Below are positions 1 to 11,139 of a stretch of DNA of 64,000 nt, in pieces. The stretch's first letter is position 1, and each line of letters starts with the position of its first letter. The translations under genes were made by a program, and so were the position numbers. This stretch comes from Paramacrobiotus metropolitanus. Taxonomy: Eukaryota; Tardigrada; Eutardigrada; Parachela; Macrobiotidae. The stretch spans positions 744,001 to 808,000 of the forward strand of contig NW_026570280.1 of assembly GCF_019649055.1 (NCBI RefSeq), written 5' to 3'. The notes under the pieces are model-generated. The model was not told where the DNA came from, did no database searches, and saw only the letters and a list, made by a program, of their open reading frames with translations.

Positions 1-158
1 CATTTTAGTGAGTTAAGTGGAAAATAAGTACGAGAGTACGAGAGTACGAGAGTACGAGTACGAGTACGTACGTACATACGTACATACATATGTACATACA
101 TACGTAACGTACATACATACATACATACGTACATATGGAAAAATTTAATTTACGTACA
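1..158. repeat. Satellite edge and ACGT-rich microsatellite
   Basis: Bases 1-19 match the end of the ~196-bp satellite unit that follows. After them comes a degenerate simple repeat made of short blocks such as acgagagt, acgagt and tacatacg up to about 158, where the phrase acatatggaaaaat is itself repeated twice. No gene is visible; the short reading frame over it is only repeat translation. Confidence 0.85.
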
Positions 159-159
159 T

Positions 160-3100
160 ATGGAAAAATTGAACTTCTCATTTCCTTGTGCACGTCAGTT
201 GTGACTTATAATGTCACCGCCCGATTGACCCACGACTGTCAGGTCCCGACGCTGCCTCCCTCCTCTGAGCATCGCACACGTTAATAGAAATAAGTAATAT
301 TTCATTTTAGTGAGTTAAGTGTAATTGTAAGTACGTGCAGCGGAAGCAGATGATTGTGGAAAAATTGAACTTCTCATTTCCTTGTGCACGTCAGTTGTGA
401 CTTATAATGTCACCGCCCGATAGACCCACGACTGTCAGGTCCCGACGCTGCCTCCCTCCTCTGAGCATCGCACACGTTAATAGAAATAAGTAATATTTCA
501 TTTTAGTGAGTTATGTTAATTGTAAGTACGTGCAGCGGAAGCAGATGATTGTGGAAAAATTGAACTTCTCATTTCCTTGTGCACGTCAGTTGTGACTTAT
601 AATGTCACCGCCCGATAGACCCACGACTGTCTGGTCCCGACGCTGCCTCCCTCCTCTGAGCATCGCACACGTTAATAGAAATAAGTAATATTTCATTTTA
701 GTGAGTTAAGTGTAATTGTAAGTACGTGCAGCGGAAGCAGATGATTGTGGAAAAATTGAACTTCTCATTTCCTTGTGCACGTCAGTTGTGACTTATAATG
801 TCACCGCCCGATAGACCCACGACTGTCAGGTCCCGACGCTGCCTCCCTCCTCTGAGCATCGCACGTTAATAGAAATAAGTAATATTTCATTTTAGTGAGT
901 TAAGTGTAATTGTAAGTACGTGCAGCGGAAGCAGATGATTGTGGAAAAATTGAACTTCTCATTTCCTTGTGCACGTCAGTTGTGACTTATAATGTCACCG
1001 CCCGATAGACCCACGACTGTCAGGTCCCGACGCTGCCTCCTCCTCTGAGCATCGCACGTTAATAGAAATAAGTAATATTTCATTTTAGTGAGTTAAGTGT
1101 AATTGTAAGTACGTGCAGCGGAAGCAGATGATTGTGGAAAAATTGAACTTCTCATTTCCTTGTGCACGTCAGTTGTGACTTATAATGTCACCGCCCGATA
1201 GACCCACGACTGTCAGGTCCCGACGCTGCCTCCTCCTCTGAGCATCGCACACGTTAATAGAAATAAGTAATATTTCATTTTAGTGAGTTAAGTGTAATTG
1301 TAAGTACGTGCAGCGGAAGCAGATGATTGTGGAAAAATTGAACTTCTCATTTCCTTGTGCACGTCAGTTGTGACTTATAATGTCACCGCCCGATAGACCC
1401 ACGACTGTCAGGTCCCGACGCTGCCTCCCTCCTCTGAGCATCGCACACGTTAATAGAAATAAGTAATATTTCATTTTAGTGAGTTAAGTGTAATTGTAAG
1501 TACGTGCAGCGGAAGCAGATGATTGTGGAAAAATTGAACTTCTCATTTCCTTGTGCACGTCAGTTGTGACTTATAATGTCACCGCCCGATAGACCCACGA
1601 CTGTCAGGTCCCGACGCTGCCTCCCTCCTCTGAGCATCGCACACGTTAATAGAAATAAGTAATATTTCATTTTAGTGAGTTAAGTGTAATTGTAAGTACG
1701 TGCAGCGGAAGCAGATGATTGTGGAAAAATTGAACTTCTCATTTCCTTGTGCACGTCAGTTGTGACTTATAATGTCACCGCCCGATAGACCCACGACTGT
1801 CAGGTCCCGACGCTGCCTCCCTCCTCTGAGCATCGCACACGTTAATAGAAATAAGTAATATTTCATTTTAGTGAGTTAAGTGTAATTGTAAGTACGTGCA
1901 GCGGAAGCAGATGATTGTGGAAAAATTGAACTTCTCATTTCCTTGTGCACGTCAGTTGTGACTTATAATGTCACCGCCCGATAGACCCACGACTGTCAGG
2001 TCCCGACGCTGCCTCCCTCCTCTGAGCATCGCACACGTTAATAGAAATAAGTAATATTTCATTTTAGTGAGTTAAGTGTAATTGTAAGTACGTGCAGCGG
2101 AAGCAGATGATTGTGGAAAAATTGAACTTCTCATTTCCTTGTGCACGTCAGTTGTGACTTATAATGTCACCGCCCGATAGACCCACGACTGTCAGGTCCC
2201 GACGCTGCCTCCCTCCTCTGAGCATCGCACACGTTAATAGAAATAAGTAATATTTCATTTTAGTGAGTTAAGTGTAATTGTAAGTACGTGCAGCGGAAGC
2301 AGATGATTGTGGAAAAATTGAACTTCTCATTTCCTTGTGCACGTCAGTTGTGACTTATAATGTCACCGCCCGATAGACCCACGACTGTCAGGTCCCGACG
2401 CTGCCTCCCTCCTCTGAGCATCGCACACGTTAATAGAAATAAGTAATATTTCATTTTAGTGAGTTAAGTGTAATTGTAAGTACGTGCAGCGGAAGCAGAT
2501 GATTGTGGAAAAATTGAACTTCTCATTTCCTTGTGCACGTCAGTTGTGACTTATAATGTCACCGCCCGATAGACCCACGACTGTCAGGTCCCGACGCTGC
2601 CTCCCTCCTCTGAGCATCGCACACGTTAATAGAAATAAGTAATATTTCATTTTAGTGAGTTAAGTGTAATTGTAAGTACGTGCAGCGGAAGCAGATGATT
2701 GTGGAAAAATTGAACTTCTCATTTCCTTGTGCACGTCAGTTGTGACTTATAATGTCACCGCCCGATAGACCCACGACTGTCAGGTCCCGACGCTGCCTCC
2801 TCCTCTGAGCATCGCACACGTTAATAGAAATAAGTAATATTTCATTTTAGTGAGTTAAGTGTAATTGTAAGTACGTGCAGCGGAAGCAGATGATTGTGGA
2901 AAAATTGAACTTCTCATTTCCTTGTGCACGTCAGTTGTGACTTATAATGTCACCGCCCGATAGACCCACGACTGTCAGGTCCCGACGCTGCCTCCTCCTC
3001 TGAGCATCGCACACGTTAATAGAAATAAGTAATATTTCATTTTAGTGAGTTATGTTAATTGTAAGTACGTGCAGCGGAAGCAGATGATTGTGGAAAAATT

Positions 3101-3838
3101 GAACTTCTCATTTCCTTGTGCACGTCAGTTGTGACTTATAATGTCACCGCCCGATAGACCCACGACTGTCTGGTCCCGACGCTGCCTCCCTCCTCTGAGC
3201 ATCGCACACGTTAATAGAAATAAGTAATATTTCATTTTAGTGAGTTAAGTGTAATTGTAAGTACGTGCAGCGGAAGCAGATGATTGTGGAAAAATTGAAC
3301 TTCTCATTTCCTTGTGCACGTCAGTTGTGACTTATAATGTCACCGCCCGATAGACCCACGACTGTCAGGTCCCGACGCTGCCTCCCTCCTCTGAGCATCG
3401 CACACGTTAATAGAAATAAGTAATATTTCATTTTAGTGAGTTAAGTTAATTGTAAGTACGTGCAGCGGAAGCAGATGATTGTGGAAAAATTGAACTTCTC
3501 ATTTCCTTGCACGTCAGTTGTGACTTATAATGTCACCGCCCGATAGACCCACGACTGTCAGGTCCGACGCTGCCTCCCTCCTCTGAGCATCGCACGTTAA
3601 TAGAAATAAGTAATATTTCATTTTAGTGAGTTAAGTTAATTGTAAGTACGTGCAGCGGAAGCAGATGATTGTGGAAAAATTGAACTTCTCATTTCCTTGT
3701 GCACGTCAGTTGTGACTTATAATGTCACCGCCCGATAGACCCACGACTGTCAGGTCCCGACGCTGCCTCCCTCCTCTGAGCATCGCACACGTTAATAGAA
3801 ATAAGTAATATTTCATTTTAGTGAGTTAAGTGTAATTG
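160..3838. repeat. Tandem satellite, ~196-bp unit, about 19 copies
   Basis: The marker gaacttctcatttccttg recurs at 171, 367, 562, 758 and onward to 3682, a period of 193-196 bases. Units are nearly identical. Differences are mostly small indels (ctccctcc or ctcctcc; gcacacgtt or gcacgtt) and a few substitutions. A variant pair (a unit boundary reading ttatgttaattg, followed by ctggtcccgac) occurs near 510-632 and again near 3050-3172, so a block of units has itself been copied. The array stops abruptly at about 3838 and continues before base 1 in part. No conserved reading frame was seen. Confidence 0.95.
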
Positions 3839-4019
3839 CTTTTAACCTGCAGAGACGGCGCTTCCTGGAATTCACTACTGGCCCGCTGCAGCCGGTTGCT
3901 TGCTGGGAGGTGGCTGCCTGGTAACGGGTGCCGACGACAATACCCGCTTGCGTCGAGACAGTTGGCGGGACTTGTAGCCCCATGTCCGCTTTCCGCATCT
4001 GTTGCAACACAGAGATGGC

Positions 4020-4340
4020 GAAACTGTTTTCTTCGTTTTACTTTTTTTAAGTTTAGCTTATATTTTCTGGAGTTTAAATTTCCGGAGTTTCTTAGGTTTT
4101 TTTAATTCCATAGATTTCCTATGTTTTCGTATCCTTTCTCAGGTTTTCCTGTGTTTTCTTAGGTTTTGTGTTTTTCTATGTTTTCTGATGTATTCTTATC
4201 TTTTTTCTTATGAATTCTAAAGTTATTTTGACATTGTTATCCTTTGTTTTCTTAGGTTATTCTTATGTTTTCTTATGACTCCTTATTGTTGTCCTATGTT
4301 CTCTCGGGGTTTCTTTTGTTTCTTATGTTTCTGTGATTGT
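4020..4340. repeat. Degenerate TTTTCTTAGG-type simple repeat
   Basis: A pyrimidine-rich stretch in which variants of ttttcttaggttt recur every 10-20 bases. The complementary version (cctaagaaaa variants) fills 20515-21080 in the other arm of the large inverted duplication, which supports the pairing of these two regions. Between 3840 and 4020 and between 4340 and 4800 I see no supported gene. Confidence 0.7.
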
Positions 4341-4846
4341 GTTTCTATGTCGTATTGCTGGATTTGCTAGTGGTCATGGGAGCTGAATCCACGACACCCC
4401 GAAGAAAGAGGATGCGGTGGAGGTAATACCAAGTACTCACAGTTCAGATAGAATCATAGAAGTATGCATAGTTACAGATTATCATGCTGAAAATTAATTA
4501 AAAGTTAACATATCCTTGATGGTACTTATAGTTATTAAACGGTCGAGGTGCATCTGCATGTCCTCTCGAAATAACCGGTTGCCAAGCAGCCAAACCGCAA
4601 CCGTTGCCACAGCTTGACGCACTGATGCTGATCGACCGTATGGTAATTGAATCGGGTTTTCGTCCCGTTCAGCTATCAAACCAACAAATAATTTGGTTTG
4701 ATAGCAGCTACGATATGGTCTAAATCCAGTCGGCTTCTGGCGAGTTTAAGCAGCTCAGAGAACATTGGTTAAGTTTGCACAGTAGCGATTGATAGCAGTG
4801 CCGCATGGATTTGGTTGAAAGGATCATTCAGCTGACGTTCGCGATG

Positions 4847-5796
4847 ATGAACAGTGTTCTCTTACCTGGACTGCTGGCAAGTGTGTCTACGTGGCTGGTG
4901 CAAGACTGCCGTGCTGAGCAACTGCTGACCGAATGTAAGTTCTCCCCTGACCTTTCCCGAACAACGTGTGCGCCTATCGCAGTGCCCTCTGCATTGCAGT
5001 GAAGCATGTAGCCCTGGCGGCGCAGCAGGCCGAAGCCAAAATGAGCAACAGCACCATCATCCTGCCCGCCCTGGAGGAGGACGCTGTGCCCGGGGTACGG
5101 CCCCCGCCCTATGTCGTCCGCACCCGGCTGGGAGGCCTGGCAACGTTTTACTGCGATACCGAGTCGCCGGAAGCGGCGCTGCAGGTCGTCTGGCGCCACC
5201 AGAACGCCACCATCCACGGCGACGAACTGCCGCGCTCCCCGAAAGGTCACTATTACCGGCAGGCTACCAGCCTCGACACGAGCTACCTTCACATCCACCG
5301 TGTCAGCCGAGATTCCGGCGGGGCGGTGGAGTGCTCGCTGCACTGCGGTCCGACGCAAGAACTGTGTCGCATGTGGACGTACTACCTGCTGCCCACACTG
5401 CGCCCCCGCGACGCCTTCCTGGCGCCCCTGCGCAACGTGTCCACGCCGCTGCGGACCTTCTCCATGACGTGCAGTGGGCGTGTCGACTGCAGCCGGACGG
5501 GGTGGGAGGCGCACTTCATCTGGAAGTACGAGGGGCGCTTCGTGGCGGCGCCCTATCACGCCCTACGCATCCTCGCCGGCAACTCGCACACCCCCGCTCT
5601 GCTGCACAGCACCATCGACGCCAACGTGTCGGCACAGTTAGCCCCCGAAACTTTCTGCACCACAACGCTGACCATGAGCATGAGCCCGGCGGTCAGTAAT
5701 CGGCCGGCGAGGGTGGACTGCTGGCTGCGCACCGATCTCCACTCTCACACATGGTTCGTTCAGTCCGCGTACGTCCATTTCACGCCATCGCTGTAA
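4847..5796 (+). CDS. Secreted two-Ig-domain protein, intact copy 1
   Basis: Exon 1 is 4847-4934 (29 codons plus one base) and encodes a signal peptide beginning MNSVLLPGLLASVS. The donor is GTAAGT at 4935, the acceptor ...cattgcag ends at 4999, and exon 2 runs 5000-5796, giving about 294 residues. The start at 4847 is chosen because the paralogous exon 1 at 13982-13895 has exactly the same 88-base length; in-frame ATGs at 4805 and 4844 are alternatives. Domain 1 shows the Ig pattern: Cys in LATFYC, Trp in VVWRHQN, then LHIHRVSRDSGGAVEC (the D-x-G-x-x-x-C signature). Domain 2 runs from FSMTC through FIWKYEGR to TLTMSMS and VDCWLR. Extra cysteines (SLHC, ELC, VDC) suggest further disulphides. 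No membrane segment follows, so it is probably secreted. The role is unknown. The reading frame is intact, unlike the two other larger copies. Confidence 0.75.
4935..4999 (+). other. Phase-1 intron of Ig gene copy 1
   Basis: A 65-base GT-AG intron (GTAAGT...TTGCAG). The phase and position are conserved in the copy at 19865-19795, and the donor-side sequence (gtaagtt..gacctttcccg) is also recognisable in the deleted copy near 13894. An alternative acceptor (tatcgcag, ending at 4980) lies 19 bases upstream. Confidence 0.7.
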
Positions 5797-6800
5797 ACTT
5801 ATAGCTTGTGTCTTCGTGAATTTGCTGCACGAATCGTTGTATGTAGAAAAATTTGGATTATGTTTTCTATGTTGCTGATATCAGATTAGGCTTCATTTTA
5901 AAATTAAAACTGTCAAATGATTTTATCATGTTTTTTATGCAATTAAAGTGGCGCTTGGTTGTTGCTTGATTACCATAAGGCATAAATATGCTGAATACAC
6001 TATGGATTTGCTTATAATTATTCTTTGCGGTTCGATGGTAAATTTCCCCTAAATTTGAGCGAATTTTGCTCGACAACATTTCAACCTGGGATTTTTCATT
6101 AATTCGCCAGTTCCAAAACTGATGCTGCACCATAGTTTTATGGTTGAACTATCGATCACACAAAACGAAATGAATAATTTCACTTAATTCAATATGTAAG
6201 AAAGTTTTCATTCTGAGTTCTATCTGATTAGGCAGTAAAACTACAAAACGCGAATTATAAGTACAGACTGTATGTACAGTACATAACGCGAACACACTAT
6301 TCTACGTTTAGCTAAATTTTGAACATGATTTCTTCCTTTTGAATACGTTACATGTGATAATCTTAAACATTTTTTTTCTCGCATCCAAGCTTCCTGACGA
6401 CGCTACTCTGTGCTTGCAAATTTGCATCGTTGCCGGCGTGCCGCGCATTCAGCATTATTACTGAAAATTACAAACAAAATATGAATATTTTTACATAGTA
6501 TAATTATCATAAAATCCAGTTTAAAGTTGGTACCGGTAAATTTATTGTTCAGTGTAATACATGTAATTAATTGCGCAGCTCGGTTACAGCAGTCTAGGGG
6601 CCACGTAACAGTACCGCACGGCACTGGCAAATAACCAGCCGATACCACCGGCACTGCGCGCGTTGTTTGTAAAAACAGGACAACATAATACGAGTATTAT
6701 CGTTTGCATACACAGCGCTTTACGTATGTCGTGTTCGTAAGTACGATTTATGAAATAAGATTTCCAGAGATATGACCAACTAAGGAATTATCATTTCCCT
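5797..6800. other. Intergenic, left arm of inverted duplication
   Basis: No supported gene. The sequence aligns by eye, in inverted orientation, with 17630-18990. Shared stretches include the region after the stop codon, the stretch agtacataacgcg at about 6279, and the blocks around 6330-6540 (gatttcttcctttcgaat variants, cttcctgacgac). The site TAAATTTTG at 6313-6321 is the unoccupied equivalent of the insertion site used by the foldback element at 17817-18692. Confidence 0.6.
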
Positions 6801-6839
6801 GTACAACATGTCAAATGATGCTGTGGCATAAACTTATTA

Positions 6840-7205
6840 CACCACAGTGCAAGTTATTAATGTACTTAAATGATTCAATTGAATGGAGAAGTGGCAGCTG
6901 GACTTTAAGACATCTTTTATTTTCATTTTTCCCTCAAAGTCTGCAAAACAACCAGTGCAGTTACTGCCGTGTACTCTGTAGGTCTGTTTGTGCGGAGAGC
7001 AGAGAGAAAACTGCACATTCTTCACCATTAAAAATGTGGGAAAAGCTAGCACAAGTTCTTACCGAAGCCGTGGATGTGGTAGGGAATATCCTGTCCGGAA
7101 GGCCAGTAATGTTTTGGCTTGAGATATCCAGCAAGGTCCACAAAGTTATCGAAACCGTTTTCAAGTTCCTCGAAGACAATGTCGTTGTAAACGTGAGGCA
7201 CGGTC
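6840..7205 (-). repeat. Dispersed repeat family R1, copy 1
   Basis: The minus strand here matches the plus strand at 15545-15890 and, more weakly, 11140-11450. Conserved landmarks on that strand translate as LDISSQ.ITGLPDRIFPTT, then HGSNCTGC.ADFE near the other end. On the opposite strand the same DNA reads as a peptide starting MWEKLAQVLTEAVDVVGN in this copy and MWDNLAEALTEVMVVVGN in the 15.6 kb copy. It is unclear which strand, if either, was coding. It is probably a mobile or segmentally duplicated remnant. Copies 1 and 3 are in opposite orientation, as expected from the large inverted duplication. Confidence 0.65.
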
Positions 7206-7439
7206 ACTACAGAGAGAACCGTTGACAGCACTCTAAAGCACCATTGATTACCACAATGAAAATTAATTGGACCATACCGTACCTTCGTTAGACGAGTGCA
7301 AGCACTCTGCTGTTACTATCAGAATCCATGCACGTGCTATCCCAACCGTTGCGCGTTGCATGTTAATACAGACGGCTCTGTTGAGAACGGCTAGCGACAG
7401 TAGCTGTTAACTACAGATCCGCAAATATCGCAGGGAATA

Positions 7440-7690
7440 AAAATAAAATACAAGAATGCAGTGCCTGACCTTTGGAAGAACGACCTTTGGCTTTTGTCAA
7501 CCAGGACAATATCAGCTGAGATAGCTGAGCAAATCAAAAAAAGCAGTTGCGCTATAATCCCAAGCTAAATGCAATTGCCATTCCGAAACCGGCAGATTAA
7601 TCTAGAATAAACTGATCGTTGGATGAGGGTCCGCGTGCATTCGTTGCCTGGAGGGTTTCGTGGATTTTAAAGGCAGTGCGTGTAAATTGG
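7440..7690. repeat. Inverted-duplication segment paired with 14420-14640
   Basis: The order of landmarks here (cctttggaagaacgacctttggcttttgtcaa in two parts, cttgggattatagcgcaac as reverse complement, gaaaccggcagattaat, ctgatcgttggatgagggtc, cgtgcattcg) reappears as the reverse complement at 14420-14640. No coding region is supported. Confidence 0.75.
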
Positions 7691-7887
7691 ATCATGTGAG
7701 CGTGCATCGAAGAACTTTTCACATTCACTTCTTTTGCTTTGTGGCCTTTGTGTCTTGTACATGAACGCACGTTTAGGCTACCGGAATTCTGAGACGTCTT
7801 ACGCTTGTACTGTACGTATTACTTGCCTAGGTAGCAAAACTGATGCTCTTTGTGAATATACAGTATTACAGACACAGTTCCTTTCTC

Positions 7888-8090
7888 ATATAGGGGGCAA
7901 AACTAGGCCTCTTCCACCGTTCCCCAGTACTGCTGCCGTCACCCGACTGGGGTTTGACGCTGTGGCTGAACATGGCACTTACGTACCGCGCCAGATTTAA
8001 CCATATGCATTGCCGTAACGTCACACTCCAGGCGGGTGACGGCAGTAGTACTGGGGAACAGTGGAAGACGCCTAGTTTTGCCCCTTATAT
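7888..8090. mobile_element. MITE family M1, copy 1 (~203 bp)
   Basis: Terminal inverted repeats of about 58 bases lie at 7888-7945 and 8033-8090. They start ATATAGGGGGCAAAACTAGG on the left and read the same from the right end with few mismatches. The ~87-base core contains no reading frame. A related, more diverged element in the opposite core orientation is at about 54281-54500; both contain the core phrase tggcgcggtac and the end ccccttatata. The superfamily is not clear, because the flanking TA/TAT bases merge into the termini. Confidence 0.8.
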
Positions 8091-8184
8091 ACGTGCAAGT
8101 TGCAACTATGTAGGTGCCGCAAATAATTGTCGAAAAGGAGGATTTTCTGCTAGCTGTTTCCTACACTAACCAGCACTAGCAGAT

Positions 8185-9255
8185 GAATAACTCCGACCCC
8201 GGCCTGGACCGGACCCCGTATATTCATGCATGTGACCTTTCCACTGGCCTAAACGGAAAGGCGCCACCCAGCGGGTGACGGGAAACCGTGGGTTAACTCG
8301 ATCAGCAGCGAGGAGACGGGTACAGGTGCTAATTTCTGGCGCCAGCGACTTCCGGTGGAAATGAAAAGCGGCGGGCGAAGGCATAACAATCAACTGCATG
8401 GGGGTAATTGGAACTTGCGAGGCATCCATATTTAACAAACAGCGGTGCAATTCCGTCGGCCAGTGGAAGTGAAGGGTTCAGCGTATTAGAAGCGGTAACT
8501 GCACCAGGGTCCACCCTAGCCGCATTTCGACGCCGCCGCTACCGCCCCGTTCGTCGTTTGCCAATTGCAATAGGCGTGCCGGATCTGAACGGCCCATAGG
8601 CAGTTACACGACATGAGGACTGGATGTCGATAATATTAACAGATGAAACACTTAACCAAACAAGGAGGAAAAGGTTGAGCAAAAACAATTTACTCCATGC
8701 TGAGTCATGTTTCGCTTTTAATACGATAGTAAATGTGGATTTTCAGGCAGTGGTGCTCCATTTAGAACTCTTCCTTTTCCAGTTGGCGGTGGTGTTTCTT
8801 GGTCAAGTACTGAAGTAGTCAAAAAATCAACTGCCTAATAGTAATTTAAAGGGAAATATCGATGCAGCAAAGACTCGAAGCACCTGAACAGATGTTTAAA
8901 ATTAATACATACGAGTATGGCTGCCTAATTGCTCTGTGCAAGCGTATTTGCTCAGGAGGTACTTGCAGTTGCTCCCGTATGCGAAAGCCTATATGGCGCC
9001 GATGTAATCGGTGAAAGCAGCACCGCCGTTAACAAACCAACAACTGCGCATACATGCGTATATTTTGTCAATAGGATAGTAATTTTACACACTTGGCTAG
9101 CAAACGTATTGGCCAGGGATTGCTGTCAGTACTACCATTAAAACAATCGTTGAATAACGTATATAAACGAACTATTTTTTAAACGTTGTTGCCATTTTGC
9201 AAGCTGGAGTCGACAGGTAACCCGGCAATCTGGTGTTACGCACGCAAACATGAAC
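8185..9255. repeat. Inverted segmental copy paired with 50460-51545
   Basis: About 1.07 kb here matches 50460-51545 in reverse complement over its whole length. Anchors include aaacggaaaggcgcc, the stretch around gaggcatc..atat, gtcggccag.ggaagtgaagggt, gaaacacttaaccaaac, gcgccgatg (as reverse complement), caaacgtattggcc and acccggcaatctgg. No intact gene is seen on either copy; one strand of the distant copy has a 92-codon open frame that is broken here. Probably an old repeat or a duplicated genomic block. Confidence 0.8.
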
Positions 9256-9399
9256 ATGTACCAGCAACCGGCACAAACAACAACGATTGGGAATACCAAT
9301 CGAACTACACCAATACGCGTAATTACTTACATCAGAATATAATATACAAAATAAAAAAATCCAGCGGAACGGCGCGTCAATAGCTCTGTAAACGTACAT

Positions 9400-9505
9400 T
9401 CCTGAACAATGTGCACGTAATAATGTACGCATAATGTACACAATGTACACGTGTACAATGTACACGTAATGTACACAATGAACAATGTACCCGTAATAAT
9501 GTACA
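9400..9505. repeat. Degenerate AATGTACAC microsatellite
   Basis: Runs of aatgtacac, aatgtacgc and cacgtaataatgtac variants, partly palindromic (gtgtac). The short frames across it on the minus strand (alternating Tyr/Val/His) are repeat translation. Confidence 0.8.
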
Positions 9506-9529
9506 CAGTCACCGATGATGGTTTCCCAT

Positions 9530-9900
9530 GAATAAAAGCGGCTCTGACCAAACTCAAGTTCAAAGTCGAGCACAGGTACGCACAGCCATTACTTACTGCA
9601 AAGTTAATATTATACTGCACGATATTGCTGCTCTACTCGTTGCATTTGGATTGCACCGGCGCCACGCTTATCGCATACGGAGTTGACTATAAAACGTTGA
9701 GCGCGCTTGAAAATCTTCAGTAAATGGCCATATTCGATTCTGAAGTTGCATTTTGTTGTCTCGATGTTTGCACCTCGCGTAGCTGCCTTGCAAGCGATCC
9801 TTGTCCTTATCTCGCTTCGAATGACGACTGTATTTCCACCGCCAGGCATCTTACAGCACGATGTCCTAAAAATCAGTCCGACTGCAGAATCTCGTGAACT
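9530..9900 (-). pseudogene. Coding remnant R2 plus astacin HEXXH trace
   Basis: The minus strand reads a conserved peptide (CNFRIEYGHLLKIFKRAQRF, then IVNSVCDKRGAGAIQMQRV, then LDFELEFGQSRFYSWE in another frame) that recurs with the frame open at 34741-35030 on the plus strand. At 9841-9890 the plus strand encodes PGILQHDVLKISPTA, resembling the astacin helix GIIQHEILHALGF up to the second helix position. The same trace is present at 34163-34209. This is a broken copy with frame changes between the landmarks; it has no intact product. Confidence 0.5.
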
Positions 9901-10060
9901 GTCCGCGGCTCTGACCAGCGATTATGCAACTTATATGTGCGTGTCCATAGGTGATTTTAAGAGCAGTAATTTTTATTACTGCTAACGATGCTAAACTGTC
10001 TGTTAACTGCACCGGTCAAGAGCACTATCCTCACACGGAAATACTTGCAGCTGTTAAGTG
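9890..10060. repeat. ~170-bp direct duplicate of 10850-11015
   Basis: Shared landmarks in the same order: ctgtccgcgg, gtgtgcgtgtcc.tggtgattt variants, agcagtaat or agcaataat, gacgatgctaaactgtctgt, gtcaagagca, cacac.gaaatac. No coding region is supported on either copy. Confidence 0.7.
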
Positions 10061-10194
10061 GCCGGTATTTATTTTATTACACTAATACTGGCCAATGAAG
10101 TACAGATACAACGCTTATTTCTGCCTATGTCTGCATATATCATATTACGATGTATTGTTATTATACAGTAGTATTTGTCTTACGGAAATACTTG

Positions 10195-10440
10195 CTGCTC
10201 TTGCTGAGGCCAGTGATCATTCCTGCACAAAGAGCATGAGATTAATAATGACCGCCAACGAGAAAGACACTGCCCTTAAAATCCCTCAGACTCGCCACGA
10301 GGAAACTGGAGGAAACCGACACTTTTGGCCTCCCATTTAGTCTTTTGGGCCATAACGCATCAGCGATTCAATATCGTATCGGTGTACGACATTGAATCGC
10401 TGATGCATTATGGAGCGGAAGTTTTGATAACTGCTCCAAG
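10195..10440 (+). pseudogene. Astacin gene fragment with inverted segment
   Basis: Short astacin-like stretches appear in order. They are a decayed FLHKEHE (compare FLHEHSR of the gene at 26 kb), LEETDTFGLPF (compare REMETFGLPYD) and, after a break, VYDIESLMHYGAEV (compare PYDLESVMHYGPEV, the Met-turn). Between the last two lies an inverted copy of the Met-turn segment: 10350-10378 and 10385-10413 are reverse complements (27 of 29 bases) around a 6-base spacer, so both strands read YDIESLM.YG. The zinc-binding HEXXH is not present. No function is expected. Confidence 0.7.
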
Positions 10441-10849
10441 GCCGCTCCGCCGCCACGGTGCATGGGCCAGAAACTGTACACTGAATGGATGTCGCCATCT
10501 TGCCAGCAGCGTACAGCTGTTCGCAGCAGGGATTTCTACGGTCCTTGCACAGAAGTATTATGAGCGCAGACGCAGCAGATCGTCTCGTCCACTGCTTCCG
10601 ACTCCAGCAGCCGTCGTCGAAGACTACGTACTCTGTACTACCGATCACGTTCCAGCAGGCAGCCGAATTACAAAGCTGAGCTGGAGGCAGCACCATCGCC
10701 GTAAATTACAGCAATTAGCTCACAATAGCTAAAATAAATTAGACACGTACAGTATTTCACTGATATCCGCAATTGCAAACAAAGGAAAATTTGATTCAAA
10801 TAAAAAGTGTAATTGAGAGAATAATCCTTATGTATACATGCACATAGAT

Positions 10850-11015
10850 TTTAAAATTGCCGGCTGTCCGCGGTTGCAACCAGTGGTTATTCAACTTGTG
10901 TGCGTGTCCTCGGTGATTTCAGGAGCAATAATGTTTATCAATGCTGACGATGCTAAACTGTCTGTAAATAGCGTCAAGAGCAGTGTACGCACACCGAAAT
11001 ACGCGCTGCTTTCGG
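10850..11015. repeat. ~170-bp direct duplicate of 9890-10060
   Basis: Same landmarks and order as the upstream copy (ggctgtccgcgg, gacgatgctaaactgtctgt, accgaaatac). A short trace of the left end (gccggctgtccgcggcttatgagag) also occurs at about 29463, next to the retrotransposon remnant. Confidence 0.65.
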
Positions 11016-11139
11016 TATGATATTAGTGGATTATGTTATTTTTGTTGAGCTATTTGAATTATCAGTATTACGACAACAACAATTTGTTTATTGTTGTGAT
11101 AATGGTAATTCAGTGTAGTGATAGTGGTTTCCATAAATT

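Noticed and set aside
1-160. Possible telomere or subtelomere at the window start
   Set aside because: The simple repeat (tacatacg, acgagagt) is not a known telomere repeat and the satellite fragment at bases 1-19 shows the sequence continues beyond the window.
160-3838. Possible CRISPR-like array because of regular repeats
   Set aside because: Units are identical throughout with no short repeat/variable spacer pattern; it is a satellite in a eukaryotic genome.
4828-5559. 243-codon minus-strand frame opposite the Ig gene, and another-frame plus ORF 4968-5699
   Set aside because: Shadows of the GC-rich Ig exon; only the frame-1 reading has Ig motifs and paralogues.
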